Assembly (NCBI RefSeq): GCF_040149665.1
Contig: NZ_JBEFLP010000002.1
Location: 1-64,000 of the forward strand
Direction: 5' to 3'
Length of the DNA: 64,000 nt
DNA from: Sulfitobacter sp. HNIBRBA3233
GTDB lineage: Bacteria > Pseudomonadota > Alphaproteobacteria > Rhodobacterales > Rhodobacteraceae
In this document: one piece after another, positions 29,384 through 37,718 of the stretch
Layout: every line of letters begins with the position of its first letter
Position numbering within the stretch: the stretch's first letter is position 1
Made by a program: the position numbers and the translations under genes
Notes under the pieces: model-generated
Told to the model about the DNA's origin: nothing
Database searches by the model: none
Seen by the model: the letters and a program-made list of their open reading frames with translations, nothing else

Positions 29384-30615
29384 AAAAGGCTCAACTGTTC
29401 GGGCGGGGGCGCGAAACGCGCCCGCAGGTTTGCCGCGTCCGTCAGGCTGCCGGGCGACCAGTCGCGGGTCACGATGAAAGGCTTGGCTTTCTGGACCAAT
29501 GCGCCGATCCGCTTCAGATCCCCGAAACCCAAGGATCCGTTGCGCCGCGCCGCAAGGATCCGCCCGACCGATTTCGTCCCGAAGCCGGGCACGCGCAGCA
29601 GCATGTCCCTGCCCGCGCGGTTCACATCAACCGGGAATGCGTGGCGGTTTGCCAATGCCCAGCTCAGCTTGGGATCGATCTCCAGATCCAGCATGCCGCC
29701 GTTCGAGGCCGAAGCGATTTCATCCGCCCCGTACCCGTAGAACCGCAGCAGCCAGTCGGCCTGATACAGGCGGTGTTCGCGCTGCAAGGGCGGCTTGATC
29801 AACGGCAGCGCGGCGGTGCTGTCGGGGATCGGGGAGAAGGCCGAATAATACACCCGCTTGAGCTTGTAAGAGCTGTAAAGCCGCGTTGAACTTTGCAGGA
29901 TCGTCGCGTCATCGGCCCCGTCCGCGCCGACGATCACCTGCGTGGATTGACCCGCAGGGGCAAATTTCGGCGCGCGGCGTCCGGTATGGCTACGCTCTTT
30001 CGCGGCCTGCTTGCGCAATTCGACCTTGCCCATGGCGCGGCGGATCTCGTCGGGGTTCTTTTCCGGCGCATAGGTCTTGATGCCGCTGTCGGTCGGCAGC
30101 TCGATGTTCATCGACAGCCGGTCCGCCAGCAGTCCCGCTTCCTCGATCAGCTGGGGGGAGGCATCGGGGATCGTCTTGAGGTGGATATAGCCACGGAAGT
30201 TGTGCACCTGCCTCAGTTCGCGCGCGATGCGCACCATATCGGCCATCGTATCGTCCGGCGATTTGATGATCCCCGAGGACAGGAACAGCCCCTCGATATA
30301 ATTGCGCCTGTAGAATTCGGTGGTCAGATGCACGACTTCTTCGACCGTGAACCGCGCCCGCGCCACGTTCGAGCTGACCCGGTTGATGCAATAGGCACAG
30401 TCGTAGATGCAGAAATTCGTCATCAGGATCTTGAGCAGGCTGATGCAGCGCCCGTCGGGCGCGTAGGCGTGGCAAATGCCGGATCCTTCCGTACTGCCAA
30501 GGCCCTTTCCATCCGCCGAGCTGCGCTTGCTGGTGCCCGAAGAGGCGCAGGACGCGTCGTATTTCGCCGCATCGCTCAGCAAGGCGAGCTTTTCTTTGAG
30601 GGTGAGTCTGGACAT
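29380..30615 (-). CDS. Putative DNA modification/repair radical SAM protein
   Basis: 411 aa from the ATG at 30615. The radical-SAM cluster motif is CIYDCAYC (Cys69, 73, 76), preceded by SGICHAYAPDGRCISLLKILMTN. The C-terminus carries a helix-hairpin-helix DNA-binding element (LLRVPGFGTKSVGRILAARRNG). The family regularly pairs with UdgX/DUF4130 proteins, as here, where the stop and start overlap by 4 bp. The chemical reaction is not known to me. The reading frame stays open upstream of 30615 but that part is low-complexity, lies over the creA start region and is unlikely to be translated. Confidence 0.9.
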   Translation of the reverse strand: MSRLTLKEKLALLSDAAKYDASCASSGTSKRSSADGKGLGSTEGSGICHAYAPDGRCISLLKILMTNFCIYDCAYCINRVSSNVARARFTVEEVVHLTTEFYRRNYIEGLFLSSGIIKSPDDTMADMVRIARELRQVHNFRGYIHLKTIPDASPQLIEEAGLLADRLSMNIELPTDSGIKTYAPEKNPDEIRRAMGKVELRKQAAKERSHTGRRAPKFAPAGQSTQVIVGADGADDATILQSSTRLYSSYKLKRVYYSAFSPIPDSTAALPLIKPPLQREHRLYQADWLLRFYGYGADEIASASNGGMLDLEIDPKLSWALANRHAFPVDVNRAGRDMLLRVPGFGTKSVGRILAARRNGSLGFGDLKRIGALVQKAKPFIVTRDWSPGSLTDAANLRARFAPPPEQLSLL

Positions 30616-30718
30616 GATGTTCTTATAATGTTCCGCTCTTTTTCCCGCAAGCGCGAAGCGGCTGCGACAAATTTTCACTTTTTGCGGAACCTGCCGCCCA
30701 CGGGTGACGTTTGTCGGC

Positions 30719-31189
30719 ATGATACGCAAATTCCTGTTGCCGCTTCTGTGCGGTTCCCTTGTCGCTGGCGCCGCCGGCGCCGAGGTCGTGGGCGAAGTCG
30801 ATGTGGACTGGCTGGGCAATGACCTGATCATCGAAGCGCTCGAAGATCCGGAAGTCGAAGGGGTCACCTGCCACATCACCTATTTCGAGCGCGGCCTGAT
30901 CGACCGTTTGCAGAAGGGGAACTGGTTCGAGGACCCGTCGAATTCGTCGATCTCCTGCCGGCAGACAGGGCCCATCACCATCGGCGATATCGACCGCAGC
31001 CCGGATGGCGAAGACGTGTTCCGCGAACGGCGTTCGATCATTTTCAAGACATTGCGCGTCAAACGCATCTTTGACGAGAAGCACCAGACACTGATCTACA
31101 TCAGCCACGCGCGCGATGTTCAGAACGGATCGGCGAAGATGTCGATGTCGACGGTGCCGCTTTACCAGTCCGGCGCAACGCAGGATTGA
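30719..31189 (+). CDS. creA: CreA-family periplasmic protein
   Basis: About 156 aa. An N-terminal signal peptide (IRKFLLPLLCGSLVAGAAGA) ends in an AGA-type cleavage site. The mature part has the CreA pattern, including EDPEVEGVTCHITYFERGL and a conserved Cys pair (VTCHI, SISCRQTG), and the FKTLRVKRIFDEKHQTLIYI tail. Function in the family is uncertain. It is divergent from the radical-SAM gene. A start five codons earlier is possible, but the signal peptide fits the ATG at 30719. Confidence 0.88.
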   Translation: MIRKFLLPLLCGSLVAGAAGAEVVGEVDVDWLGNDLIIEALEDPEVEGVTCHITYFERGLIDRLQKGNWFEDPSNSSISCRQTGPITIGDIDRSPDGEDVFRERRSIIFKTLRVKRIFDEKHQTLIYISHARDVQNGSAKMSMSTVPLYQSGATQD

Positions 31190-31294
31190 TACGCCGCATC
31201 GGCAGAGGTCCGCATGGGGCTGAAGCCTCTGTTGCCTTGCCGCTGCGATCCGATAGCATGTCCGCAAAACACCTCTCAAAAAACGGGCAGAGAT

Positions 31295-32428
31295 ATGCGG
31301 ATCACACGAAGACACTTTGGTGCGGGCCTTGCGGCGCTCGGACTTTCGGCATGTGGCGGTGGGCTGACCGCCCCCGGACAGACCGGCGCGGACAGCGGTG
31401 GGCTGCCTGCGGACCTGCGCCCGGTGCCCAATGCGGCCTATGACGCGTGGGTCGCGAATTTTCGCGGCCGTGCCGCATCCAGCGGTATCTCGCAGTCAAC
31501 CCTGAGCGCGGCATTCCGCGGAACCGGATACCTGCCCGGATGCGTCAAGCGCGACCGCAACCAGACCGAATTCAAGCGCAGCCTTGAGGATTACCTTGCC
31601 ATCGCTGCCTCGGACGAGCGGATCAGCAAGGGGCGCGCCGCATTTGCCCGCCACAACGGGACGCTTCGCACGCTCGAATCCCGCTACGGCGTTCAGGCCG
31701 AGATCATCTGCGCGATCTGGGGTCTCGAAAGCTTCTTTGGCGAACGGCGCGGCGATGTGCCGGTGATTTCCGCGACATCGACGCTGGCCTTCGATGGGCG
31801 CCGCGGCGCATTCTTCGAAAAGCAGCTGATTGCGGCACTCAAGATCCTGCAGAACGGGGATATCACACCCTCCCGCATGACCGGATCTTGGGCGGGTGCC
31901 ATGGGCCATACGCAGTTCATCCCCACCTCGTACCAGGCTTTTGCAGTCGATTTCACCGGTGACGGGCGCCGCGATATCTGGTCCGAAGATCCGACCGATG
32001 CCTTGGCCTCTACGGCGGCCTATCTGGAAAAGAACGGGTGGAGCCGTGGTGTGCGCTGGGGCGGAGAGGATCCGAGCGGGACGTTGCAGCCCCAGCCCGG
32101 CGGTCCGCGCTTTGCGGTCACCCGCAACTTCGGTGTCATCAAACGTTATAATAACTCGGATGCCTATGCGATCGGCGTGGGCCATCTGGCCGACCGGATC
32201 GGCGGGGCAGGGCCCTTGCGCGCCAGTTTCCCGCCCGATGCCAACGGGCTGACGAAAGACGATCGGATCGCATTGCAGCAACGGCTGACCGCGCGCGGCT
32301 TCGACACCGGCGGTGCCGACGGGGTGATCGGGCCCAACAGCATAGAGGCGATTCGGGCCTACCAGTCCAGCCGCGGCCTGCCGCCGACGGGCACGCCCTC
32401 GCCCGAGCTTCTGCGCAGCCTCGGCTGA
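31295..32428 (+). CDS. MltB-type lytic murein transglycosylase lipoprotein with peptidoglycan-binding domain
   Basis: About 377 aa. The N-terminus RITRRHFGAGLAALGLSACGG combines a twin-Arg-like start with a lipobox (LSAC), so it should be an envelope lipoprotein. The SLT_2/MltB domain follows: AIWGLESFFGERRG supplies the catalytic Glu, and SWAGAMGHTQFIPTSY is the family signature. A peptidoglycan-binding_1 domain closes the protein (LQQRLTARGFDTGGADGVIG). It cleaves glycan strands with 1,6-anhydro product formation. A 13-bp-stem terminator follows. Confidence 0.93.
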   Translation: MRITRRHFGAGLAALGLSACGGGLTAPGQTGADSGGLPADLRPVPNAAYDAWVANFRGRAASSGISQSTLSAAFRGTGYLPGCVKRDRNQTEFKRSLEDYLAIAASDERISKGRAAFARHNGTLRTLESRYGVQAEIICAIWGLESFFGERRGDVPVISATSTLAFDGRRGAFFEKQLIAALKILQNGDITPSRMTGSWAGAMGHTQFIPTSYQAFAVDFTGDGRRDIWSEDPTDALASTAAYLEKNGWSRGVRWGGEDPSGTLQPQPGGPRFAVTRNFGVIKRYNNSDAYAIGVGHLADRIGGAGPLRASFPPDANGLTKDDRIALQQRLTARGFDTGGADGVIGPNSIEAIRAYQSSRGLPPTGTPSPELLRSLG

Positions 32429-32442
32429 GACACGAACAGTGA

Positions 32443-32473
32443 CGCGCCGCCCGGACCAAATCCGGGCGGCGCG
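32443..32473. terminator. Bidirectional hairpin between transglycosylase and serine hydrolase genes
   Basis: A perfect 13-bp GC-rich stem (CGCGCCGCCCGGA and its complement) with loop CCAAA sits between two convergent genes. T-tracts are weak, but position and strength fit a shared terminator. Confidence 0.7.
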
Positions 32474-32487
32474 TGTCGCGCAGGGCT

Positions 32488-33762
32488 TTAGTCTTCCGCG
32501 CGGCTTTCCGCGATTGTCGGATAGAAGAGATTGCGGAAAATCACCCGCAACGGTCCGCGATTGGCCGGTGACTGGATCATCAGCAGCGCGATCAGCTCTT
32601 CTTCGGGATCGGTGATATAGGCCGTTCCGGCAGCACCCCCCCAGTTGAATTCTCCGTCCGTGCCGTAGGACGGGGCGTTTCCGTCCTCCATCCGCACGGC
32701 ATACCCGAGGCCGAATCCGTAGCCGGGGCCGGGCAGGTAGTATTTACCCGGTTTGATATTGCCGGTGTGATCCGAGGTCATCAGCTGCACCGACTTGGGC
32801 GACAGCAGGCGCGTGCCGTTCAACTCGCCCCCGTTGAGCATCATCTGCGCGAACTTGGAATAGTCGTGTACCGTCGACATCAGGCCGCCACCGCCGGACT
32901 GGTTGGGCTTGCGTACCCGCGGATCGAAAACCCCGCGATCACCGATTTTCGCCTGATCCTCGAAGGGCTCCGCGATGCGCGCATGATCGGCTTCGTCGTC
33001 GACGTAGAATGCAGTGTCGGTCATGCCGAGCGGCTCGAAAATGCGCGCGGTCATGAATTTTTCGAGGGTCTGGCCCGAAACGGCCTCGACCACCGCGCCG
33101 AGGACATCGGTCGATCGGGAGTATTCCCATGTCGTGCCCGGATCATGCTCCAGCGGCAGAGTGGCAAGCAGGTTCGCCTGTTCGATACCGGTATTGTCCT
33201 GCGAGCTTACGCCGGCGGCGTTATAGGCTTCGCGCGCGGGGCCAGCACCGAAAAACCCATAGGTCAGCCCCGAGGTATGGCGCATCAGGTCCAGCACCGT
33301 CATCGTGCCGTTTGCGGGCCGGGTCACCGGATTGCCTTCGGCATCCTTTTCGCCCGTTGCAACTGTCAGGTCCTTGTAGGCGGGCAGATAGGTGGCCACG
33401 GGCGCGCTCAGGATCAGGCGGCCTTCCTCGACCAGCATCATCGCGGCGACCGTGGTGATCGGCTTTGTCATCGAATAGATGCGGAAAATCGTGTCCTCTG
33501 TCATCGGCTCGCCATCGGGCGTGCGATTGCCCATGGTCGACAGATGCGCGATCTGCCCGTCACGGATCAGCATGATGATCGCACCGGGTGTCATTCCCTT
33601 GTCGACCAGCGCGCCAAAGGTCTTGTCCATCACCGCCAGTTGCTCCGTGTCGAAACCCAGTGCCGCGGCATCGCCGCGCGGCAGGTTTTCGGCGGAGACT
33701 CCCATGGCGCTGATGGCCAATGCCGCTGCTCCGGCAAGAAGGCCGGTTCTTATATGTTTCAT
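32488..33762 (-). CDS. Beta-lactamase-fold serine hydrolase, exported
   Basis: About 424 aa. The signal peptide KHIRTGLLAGAAALAISAMGVSA is followed by a class C/PBP-like fold: SxxK in RIYSMTKPITT (nucleophile Ser), YSR in TWEYSRSTDVLG as the YxN-like motif, and a C-terminal GEFNWGGAAGTAYI segment as the HxG/KTG equivalent. Such proteins are esterases, D-amino-acid peptidases or penicillin-recognising enzymes; resistance function is not implied. ATG at 33762 is preceded by AGGGAGGAAAAT. It is the last chromosomal gene before the mobile element. Confidence 0.9.
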   Translation of the reverse strand: MKHIRTGLLAGAAALAISAMGVSAENLPRGDAAALGFDTEQLAVMDKTFGALVDKGMTPGAIIMLIRDGQIAHLSTMGNRTPDGEPMTEDTIFRIYSMTKPITTVAAMMLVEEGRLILSAPVATYLPAYKDLTVATGEKDAEGNPVTRPANGTMTVLDLMRHTSGLTYGFFGAGPAREAYNAAGVSSQDNTGIEQANLLATLPLEHDPGTTWEYSRSTDVLGAVVEAVSGQTLEKFMTARIFEPLGMTDTAFYVDDEADHARIAEPFEDQAKIGDRGVFDPRVRKPNQSGGGGLMSTVHDYSKFAQMMLNGGELNGTRLLSPKSVQLMTSDHTGNIKPGKYYLPGPGYGFGLGYAVRMEDGNAPSYGTDGEFNWGGAAGTAYITDPEEELIALLMIQSPANRGPLRVIFRNLFYPTIAESRAED

Positions 33763-33936
33763 ATTTTCCTCCCTAAGTGCCACCCGTATGAGTGGTATCG
33801 ACAGGCTAGGCCAATGCAACGGGAAGGTGCAACGATTCATGCACAAGTAAACTTTCAGTGGCCGATCGCGCCACGCGGCAAGACAGCCTGAGGGCAACAG
33901 CCTCACGGTTTGGCTTGGGGCAACACTTGTGCGGGG

Positions 33937-33944
33937 GATGGTGC
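33937..33944 (+). repeat. Candidate left attachment core
   Basis: The sequence GATGGTGC is identical to 57940-57947. The 20 bases inside the element after it (AGCTCGATAGAG...) partly resemble the tRNA acceptor/T-arm sequence at the right end (TGCTGGAGAG...), as expected if the element's own attachment site imitates the target. About 175 bp of chromosomal DNA separate it from the serine hydrolase start. Confidence 0.6.
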
Positions 33945-34037
33945 AGCTCGATAGAGATTGTTTGAACACTCTCTTCGATACCTTGCTCATCTGGGAGGAA
34001 CATCTCGCACAACATGATCTGAACGATCTGAGGTGCG

Positions 34038-34469
34038 ATGATGAGCACTTCGGATAGAAATAACAGAGACTTAGGGACTTCGCAGCGCAGCAAGAAGCCG
34101 CCGCCGTTTTCACTACGCCTAACCTTTGAAGAACGTGCCCACTTGGAGGAACTGGCGGGAAACGAACCTTTGGGCTCATACATCAAGCGCAAGGTCTTTG
34201 ACGGCAAAGGCGCAGGCACCAAGAGGGCACGAGCCCGTAAGCGTCGCCCGATCAAAGATGAGCAGCGGCTCGCCCAGGTATTGGCGATGCTCGGGCAATC
34301 GCGGATCGCCAACAATTTGAACCAGCTCGCCAAAGCTGCAAATCTTGGCACTTTGCCAATGATGCCCGATACGGAACGCGACATTCGGCGCGCATGCGCC
34401 GACGTGGCGCTGATTCGCCGTGAGCTTCTTCGCGCGCTCGGCCATCGTACCGATGTGGAGCCGTCATGA
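34038..34469 (+). CDS. mobC: MobC-like mobilization accessory protein
   Basis: This 143-aa basic protein has the MobC pattern: FSLRLTFEERAHLEELAG (ribbon-helix-helix-like DNA-binding start), the conserved NNLNQLAKAAN segment and a helical C-terminus (DVALIRRELLRALG). It should bind oriT and help the relaxase load. Two adjacent ATGs follow GAGG. Its last bases overlap the relaxase start (ATGA). In the integrated form only 93 bp of element DNA lie upstream; after excision the recombinase frame would run into it. Confidence 0.88.
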   Translation: MMSTSDRNNRDLGTSQRSKKPPPFSLRLTFEERAHLEELAGNEPLGSYIKRKVFDGKGAGTKRARARKRRPIKDEQRLAQVLAMLGQSRIANNLNQLAKAANLGTLPMMPDTERDIRRACADVALIRRELLRALGHRTDVEPS

Positions 34470-36010
34470 TCCTGAAAGGCTCACAACGAGGCGGCGCAAA
34501 GCAGCTCGGGCTTCATCTCCTGAAGACAGAAGAAAACGAGCATGTCGAGTTGCACGACATTCGCGGTTTCATGTCTGAAGATGTTGTTGGCGCATTGCGG
34601 GAAGCAGAGGCAATTTCCAAGGGAACGAAGTGCAAGCAGTTCCTGTTCTCGGTCAGCCTCAATCCACCCGAAACAGAAAACGTGCGCGTTGAAACCTTCG
34701 AGCAAGCGATTGCGGCCATCGAAGAAAAGCACGGGCTTACGGACCAGCCCCGCGTGATCATCTTTCATGAAAAAGAAGGACGACGGCATTGCCATGCTGT
34801 GTGGAGCCGGATCGAAGCCGAGACAATGACGGCAAAGCCGCTTCCCTTTTTCAAGAACAAGCTGATGGAAGTCTCAAAGCAGCTCTATCTCGAACACGGC
34901 TGGCAGTTGCCGAAGGGTTTCACCAACGCCAAGGATCGCGACCCGCGCAACTTCACCTTGGCAGAATGGCAACAAGCCAAACGTGTCGGTCGGCATGCAG
35001 GCGAGCTAAAGGCAGACATCCAAGAGGCCTGGGCAATCTCGGACACGCGTCGGGCATTCTCGCACGCGCTCGAAGAACGCGGGCTCTATTTGGCGCGGGG
35101 AGATAAGCGCGGCCATGTCGCCGTTACCTTCGAAGGTGAAGTAATCTCAATCCCTCGTGCCATCGGCAAGAAGTCAAAGGACATTACCCAACGCCTCGGC
35201 AAGCCTTCAGAATTGGGGAGCGTTGAAGAGACCCGCCAACGCATTGCGAAAGACATCCTGCCAAAGATCGCGTCGCATGTTGCGAAGGCGCAGGCTGACA
35301 CGCAGAAAAACTTGTCGGGCCTGAACGAACGCCGTTTAGCCATGAAAGCTCAGCATTCCGATGAGCGCAGCAGGCTGGACTCGGGGCAGCAAGCCCGCGC
35401 TGACCAAGAAGCGAAAGACCGCGCTGCACGATTCCGAATAGGCCTACGCGGCCTTTTGGATCGCGTGACAGGCAAACGCGCCGCTCTGGAAAAGCAAAAC
35501 CAGATGGAAGCCGTCTGGGCACTTCAGCGCGACCGCGAGCAACGCCAAGCCCTTGTGTTCGAGCAACTGAGAGAACGCCAATCCCTACAGGCACAGATCA
35601 AGGCTGAACGTAGCCGTCACGCTGCCGTGCTGCGGGGGTTGCACCATGACCGAACGAACTACAGGCTCATGCGGCGCGGGTTGGAGCCTTTGGCCAAGAA
35701 GGTCTTCACACCTGTCAGAAGCGCTATGAAGGCGGCCAGCGAGTTGGAGGTGCCAAAGAAGCATGTATTGATTCTGCGTGATCACGTAAGGGACAATTTC
35801 GCTGCACGGGAAACCACGAAAGATGCCTATGTCTCAAAGCAGAAAGAAATTTCCAAAGAGCGCTTGGTTTCAACCCAGGACCGCTTGAAAGAACTCCGCG
35901 CTAAGGCTGCCAAGTCGACAAACCAAAAAGACCAAAACCAAGAGCGATTGCGCCGCCTACGAGAGCGCAAACGCGACGATCCTGACAGGGGGCCGGAGTT
36001 CGAACGCTAG
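34466..36010 (+). CDS. Relaxase/mobilization nuclease (VirD2/MobA-like)
   Basis: 514 aa. The N-terminal 150 residues hold the metal-binding three-His motif of relaxases: VIIFHEKEGRRHCHAVWSRI (His101, His108, His110). The rest is a long basic, Glu/Arg/Lys-rich helical tail, probably coiled coil (residues 250-510). The usual N-terminal catalytic Tyr is not evident; the first 57 residues contain no Tyr, while His17 lies in LGLHLLKTEE. MOBV relaxases are known to use His, so this may be a His-type or divergent relaxase. It is translationally coupled to mobC by a 4-bp overlap and converges with the next gene. Confidence 0.88.
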   Translation: MILKGSQRGGAKQLGLHLLKTEENEHVELHDIRGFMSEDVVGALREAEAISKGTKCKQFLFSVSLNPPETENVRVETFEQAIAAIEEKHGLTDQPRVIIFHEKEGRRHCHAVWSRIEAETMTAKPLPFFKNKLMEVSKQLYLEHGWQLPKGFTNAKDRDPRNFTLAEWQQAKRVGRHAGELKADIQEAWAISDTRRAFSHALEERGLYLARGDKRGHVAVTFEGEVISIPRAIGKKSKDITQRLGKPSELGSVEETRQRIAKDILPKIASHVAKAQADTQKNLSGLNERRLAMKAQHSDERSRLDSGQQARADQEAKDRAARFRIGLRGLLDRVTGKRAALEKQNQMEAVWALQRDREQRQALVFEQLRERQSLQAQIKAERSRHAAVLRGLHHDRTNYRLMRRGLEPLAKKVFTPVRSAMKAASELEVPKKHVLILRDHVRDNFAARETTKDAYVSKQKEISKERLVSTQDRLKELRAKAAKSTNQKDQNQERLRRLRERKRDDPDRGPEFER

Positions 36011-36297
36011 CCTGAGGTGCGATGATCAACGTAGCCGATATGCTGTTTTATGAGACGAAGCCCTTCGTGCAGCGCGGGGGGTTGCCAGTCTTCGAGACCC
36101 TGTCGGAACAATGTGAAGCCCCAAGTGCTGACGCTATCCGCCTGAAAATGGTCTAGCGCTGCGTAGACGGCTGCGGAGCGAACATCGAAGTCTTCCTCGC
36201 AATTCTGAACGGCCTCTTCCAAGACGCGCATATGCTCGGCATCGATCTGATATCTCGGGACTTCGTTTTTGGTCGCGTTCCACATCGCGATATTCAA
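36007..36297 (-). CDS. Small hypothetical protein
   Basis: A 96-aa protein convergent with the relaxase, stops overlapping by 4 bp. It is soluble, with no motif I recognise (NIAMWNATKNEVPRYQ at the start). It lies downstream of two other small minus-strand genes, separated by about 70 bp, and may belong to their transcript. Coding confidence is moderate and rests on position and orderly composition. Confidence 0.5.
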   Translation of the reverse strand: MNIAMWNATKNEVPRYQIDAEHMRVLEEAVQNCEEDFDVRSAAVYAALDHFQADSVSTWGFTLFRQGLEDWQPPALHEGLRLIKQHIGYVDHRTSG

Positions 36298-36368
36298 TCA
36301 AAAACAAAACCGATGAGTCAAGAACAAAAGAAGAACAAAGGCGCTGCAGAAAAGCGCGGCGCTCTTCG

Positions 36369-36821
36369 TCAAAGTGCATCGAATAGGTCTGCCTGTTTGG
36401 GAACTTCGCTGTTCGACTTGGGAACGAAGGACGCGCACGGCCCGACGAGGATGAAGTTCTGCTTGCCGTGTCGGACACGCATGCCGTGGTAGAAGCCTTC
36501 GGGCTTGAACCTCTCGGCGGCTGGTAGACAAGCGACCTCTTGATAGGTCGTTGGCTCACCGTTGAAGAAGCGTTCAGGGACAAGTCGATAGGCTTCGGCA
36601 TAACGGTTTGATTCCATCAAGCGCATGCCGGTGCAGACCCATAGAGCGTTCTGCCACGCAAACGGCTTTCGAACCTTTCCTTCCAAGCCGATTTTGTCGG
36701 CACTGTAGGATGCGCTGATATCGCCTTCGCCGATCAGTCTATCTCGCGTGTGGCACCATGTGCCGGAGGCAAGGCGTGCGGGATCGACGCGATACTTTTT
36801 GGGTGTGACGGGAGCGCTCAT
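36369..36821 (-). CDS. Small hypothetical protein of mobile elements
   Basis: A 150-aa soluble protein of unknown function. Its start overlaps the end of the 80-aa gene upstream (ATGA), so the two are co-translated. Patterns such as YHGMRVRHGKQNFILVGP near the C-terminus suggest a small beta-rich domain. No named domain is recognised; it travels with the transfer module and could be a regulator or accessory factor (inference). Confidence 0.65.
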   Translation of the reverse strand: MSAPVTPKKYRVDPARLASGTWCHTRDRLIGEGDISASYSADKIGLEGKVRKPFAWQNALWVCTGMRLMESNRYAEAYRLVPERFFNGEPTTYQEVACLPAAERFKPEGFYHGMRVRHGKQNFILVGPCASFVPKSNSEVPKQADLFDAL

Positions 36822-37060
36822 GAGCGCCCCGCTGCGTTGTCGTCGGCGTCATCGAGCGGCTGACGAAGAACGATGCGACCGCCGACGGGCAAGGATTCGA
36901 GCTGAAGCGTGTAGCCCTTTTCGTCCCTATGCACCCAGGCTGCGCCGACTTTGTTCCAGTAGGATTTTTCACCTTTCTGGGTGACGTGCCACGCCAGAAA
37001 TTCCGGTGCGCGGAACTCGCGGGAATGCTCTTGCGAGGGTTGGGTGTTGTTACGTGCCAT
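36818..37060 (-). CDS. Small conserved-looking protein, co-translated with its downstream neighbour
   Basis: 80 aa. ATG at 37060 has a strong ribosome site (AAAGGAGATCAATC). The core FLAWHVTQKGEKSYWNKVGAAWVHRDEKGYTLQLESLPVGG looks like a compact beta-domain, a pattern seen in small proteins of alphaproteobacterial plasmids and islands. The last residues are acidic. Function unknown. Confidence 0.75.
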   Translation of the reverse strand: MARNNTQPSQEHSREFRAPEFLAWHVTQKGEKSYWNKVGAAWVHRDEKGYTLQLESLPVGGRIVLRQPLDDADDNAAGRS

Positions 37061-37434
37061 GATTGATCTCCTTTGTTCGGGTTGGCTTGCTAACGCCCCC
37101 CGATGAGACCGAAGGCAAACGGTCGCCGCGTCATTTCCAACACGGGTGAGGCCACCGCCGAACTGGCGCGGGCAGAATATTGATGCGCGATCCGCGTTCG
37201 GTCAGGGGGACAGGCGAATTGCTGCAAGCCACGCGCGGGCAAAGGTCACTTCATGCTGCGCAAATTCCTGACATCGAAAGTGTGTTTACGCGTTTCTCAA
37301 GCGGCACCGTCCAATTGATGTGTTGGCATGTAGCCCCGATCCATCAGCGCCTTCACTGGGCCATTGATGATGTGTGCGAGGGCCGAAAGGCCCTGAACGG
37401 TTCGGGGCCTCCTGACACTCAACAGGAGGTAACG
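37061..37434. other. Divergent intergenic region with structured leader
   Basis: This 374-bp region lies between the minus-strand small genes and the plus-strand 59-aa gene. Frames through it lack start signals. Near its right end are two hairpins listed separately: a GNRA-capped one and one enclosing a ribosome binding site. It probably also holds promoters for both directions, but no clear -35/-10 pair is called. Confidence 0.55.
37379..37429 (+). promoter_or_regulatory. 5' leader hairpins that sequester the ribosome binding site
   Basis: The first hairpin is AGGGCC-GAAA-GGCCCT (37379-37394), a GNRA tetraloop stem. The second pairs CCTCCTG (37408-37414) with CAGGAGG (37423-37429), which is the Shine-Dalgarno of the small gene starting at 37435. 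The ribosome site is therefore hidden in a perfect 7-bp stem. This suggests translational control by melting, a trans-acting RNA or a protein; the mechanism is inferred. Confidence 0.6.
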
Positions 37435-37614
37435 ATGAGACTCATCACACGCTTCGACGCAGCATCACGCAGCACACCTGAACTGCTCGCGCTTCACACT
37501 GAGGCATTGCGAGCATTCATGACTGCAGCACGCGGATCGCAAGAGCGCAGCAATGCTCTGGCATCCCTTGATGGCATTGAGTCGGAACTAGCGACCCGTA
37601 CGCCTGCTCCATAG
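37435..37614 (+). CDS. 59-aa small protein
   Basis: ATG follows CAGGAGGTAACG, an excellent ribosome site that is itself paired in a hairpin. The product RLITRFDAASRSTPELLALH... is helical and Ala-rich, with no transmembrane segment and no motif I recognise. A longer in-frame start at 37180 has no ribosome site and an unconserved N-terminus, so it is rejected. The small size, strong site and sequestered leader make it a candidate regulator. Confidence 0.6.
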   Translation: MRLITRFDAASRSTPELLALHTEALRAFMTAARGSQERSNALASLDGIESELATRTPAP

Positions 37615-37718
37615 TTCTTGGTCGGCTGGCTACAGGCCTGCCGACCAAAAGACGTTGTTTTCGCAAACCTAAATCGAACAGTTTTTCTGAGAGTGATCTC
37701 GATAGGTCGGGCGTGTCT

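Noticed and set aside
33763..34179. Long N-terminal extension of the serine hydrolase into the mobile element
   Set aside because: The signal peptide and ribosome site define the start at 33762; the extension is Cys/Ser-rich antisense of mobC.
37180..37434. N-terminal extension of the 59-aa gene
   Set aside because: The upstream start has no ribosome site, whereas CAGGAGG precedes the internal ATG.
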